NCBI GenBank assembly: GCA_900618425.1
Contig: UZAN01047965.1
Location: 1-18,403, forward strand
Direction: 5' to 3'
DNA: 18,403 nt
From: Echinostoma caproni
Taxonomy: Eukaryota; Platyhelminthes; Trematoda; Plagiorchiida; Echinostomatidae
This document shows, one piece after another, positions 17,960 to 18,403 of this stretch; position 1 is the first letter of the stretch; each line of letters starts with the position of its first letter. A program made the position numbers and the translations under genes. The notes beneath the pieces are model-generated. The model did not search any database, had not been told where the DNA came from, and worked only from the letters and a program-made list of their open reading frames with translations.

Positions 17960-18403
17960 TCAAGCGCAGTTTTCATCTCCGACCGAATGAATCACGGAGT
18001 TCAAGGTCATACTTGACAATCTGTCCTTATCTTTCCACGAGAGCTTTGTTGGACTTCCAATCTGTTCACGACTGATTTTTAGCTGTTTCCTGTCCAAATG
18101 TCGTGCCACAGTGTGATCGGGATCTATTATACCGCCCACAATGATCACACTCAAAGCATAATTTGCGGATTTCTTGGCATTATTCAGGCTCTTCCTTCGT
18201 GCAATGACTTTTAGTGACCTACTTGGATCTCTTTGTTCTTTTACGGTCACTGGGAGTGATATGAGCATGATCGCAGCTTACACCAATCTGTTGACCACTG
18301 ACTTACCACAGCTGCCAGTCGCCTTGCTGAAGTACAAACTCTGGATGTCTATTGCACTCGTTTTAAAACCCAGTTGGGTGTTTGCAGTCGCGGTGAAAAT
18401 TCG
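17960..18403 (-). other. Possible degenerate coding remnant, unidentified
   Basis: On the minus strand one frame is open from the window edge at 18403 to a stop at 18284-18286, then from there through the methionine at 18268 down to 17960. Another minus frame shows a cysteine-rich CFECDHCGRYNRSRSHC with nearby stops. The two together could be a frame-shifted retroelement remnant, or chance. I cannot name a family, and the stretch touches the window end. Confidence 0.2.

Larger units (their letters stand above)
12515..18403 (+). other. Long terminal intron or intergenic region rich in repeats
   Basis: It begins with the donor of exon j, and no fitting phase-2 acceptor followed by C2-domain-like residues was found. 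It contains two tRNA-derived repeat regions (13812-14070 and 16815-17165), two assembly gaps (14811-14814 and 15210), simple repeats, a pyrimidine-rich stretch (16380-16620) and two doubtful coding remnants (14740-14950 and 17960-18403). At about 5.9 kb it is by far the longest intron here if the gene continues. Confidence 0.5.

Noticed and set aside
17781..17990. Possible C2-domain exon (residues QFSVKVFLSE after a CAG)
   Set aside because: The rest of the frame is phenylalanine/leucine-rich with no C2 pattern, and the phase does not fit exon j.
1..18403. Bacterial-type features: operons, CRISPR arrays, ribosome binding sites, phage genes
   Set aside because: The intron-split gene and Pol III-type repeats show eukaryotic DNA; no regularly spaced repeats or gene clusters are present.

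Overview
This window looks like nuclear DNA of an invertebrate animal, most likely a parasitic flatworm (trematode). The sequence is AT-rich, and short protein-coding pieces are separated by introns of hundreds to thousands of bases with GT..AG borders. Dispersed repeats carry tRNA-like RNA polymerase III boxes, and there are microsatellites and assembly gaps (N runs). I see no bacterial gene organisation. The lineage is inferred from gene style and repeat type; it is not proven by a marker.

One gene is well supported. The left two-thirds of the window (about 1271-12514, plus strand) holds the middle part of a CC2D2A-like gene (coiled-coil and C2 domain containing 2A), a protein of the ciliary transition zone. 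Nine exons can be placed with splice sites: 1271-1506, 3280-3408, 3711-4007, 6298-6357, 7868-7938, 8492-8632, 9903-10059, 10361-10417 and 12291-12514. A tenth, 1760-1822, is tentative. The reading phases join without a break (0/0, 0/0, 0/0, 0/2, 2/2, 2/0, 0/0, 0/2). The pieces appear in the same order as in the animal protein: the DEEGLYVG region, the WF.EDG..ALPNP region, the LDVEI..V.F..HPL...EHV region, the FTNT region, a charged coiled coil, and the TP.ELCP region just before the C2 part. The start, the C2 domain, the C-terminal part and the stop codon are not in the window.

The rest is introns and repeats. Two nearly identical copies of a tRNA-derived, SINE-like element, both on the minus strand, lie at 9421-9654 (inside a CC2D2A intron) and 16815-17047. 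The second is followed at once by an inverted half copy (17058-17165), giving an inverted repeat of about 105-base arms. Two other tRNA-like repeat candidates lie at about 13812-14070 and 5617-5700. The interval 12515-18403 appears to be one long intron, or an intron plus whatever follows; I could not find the next CC2D2A exon there. It contains two assembly gaps, simple repeats and two doubtful coding remnants.

I found no clear new biological system. The most distinctive things are the ciliary gene with several phase-neutral small exons, and the tRNA-derived repeat family with its inverted pair.
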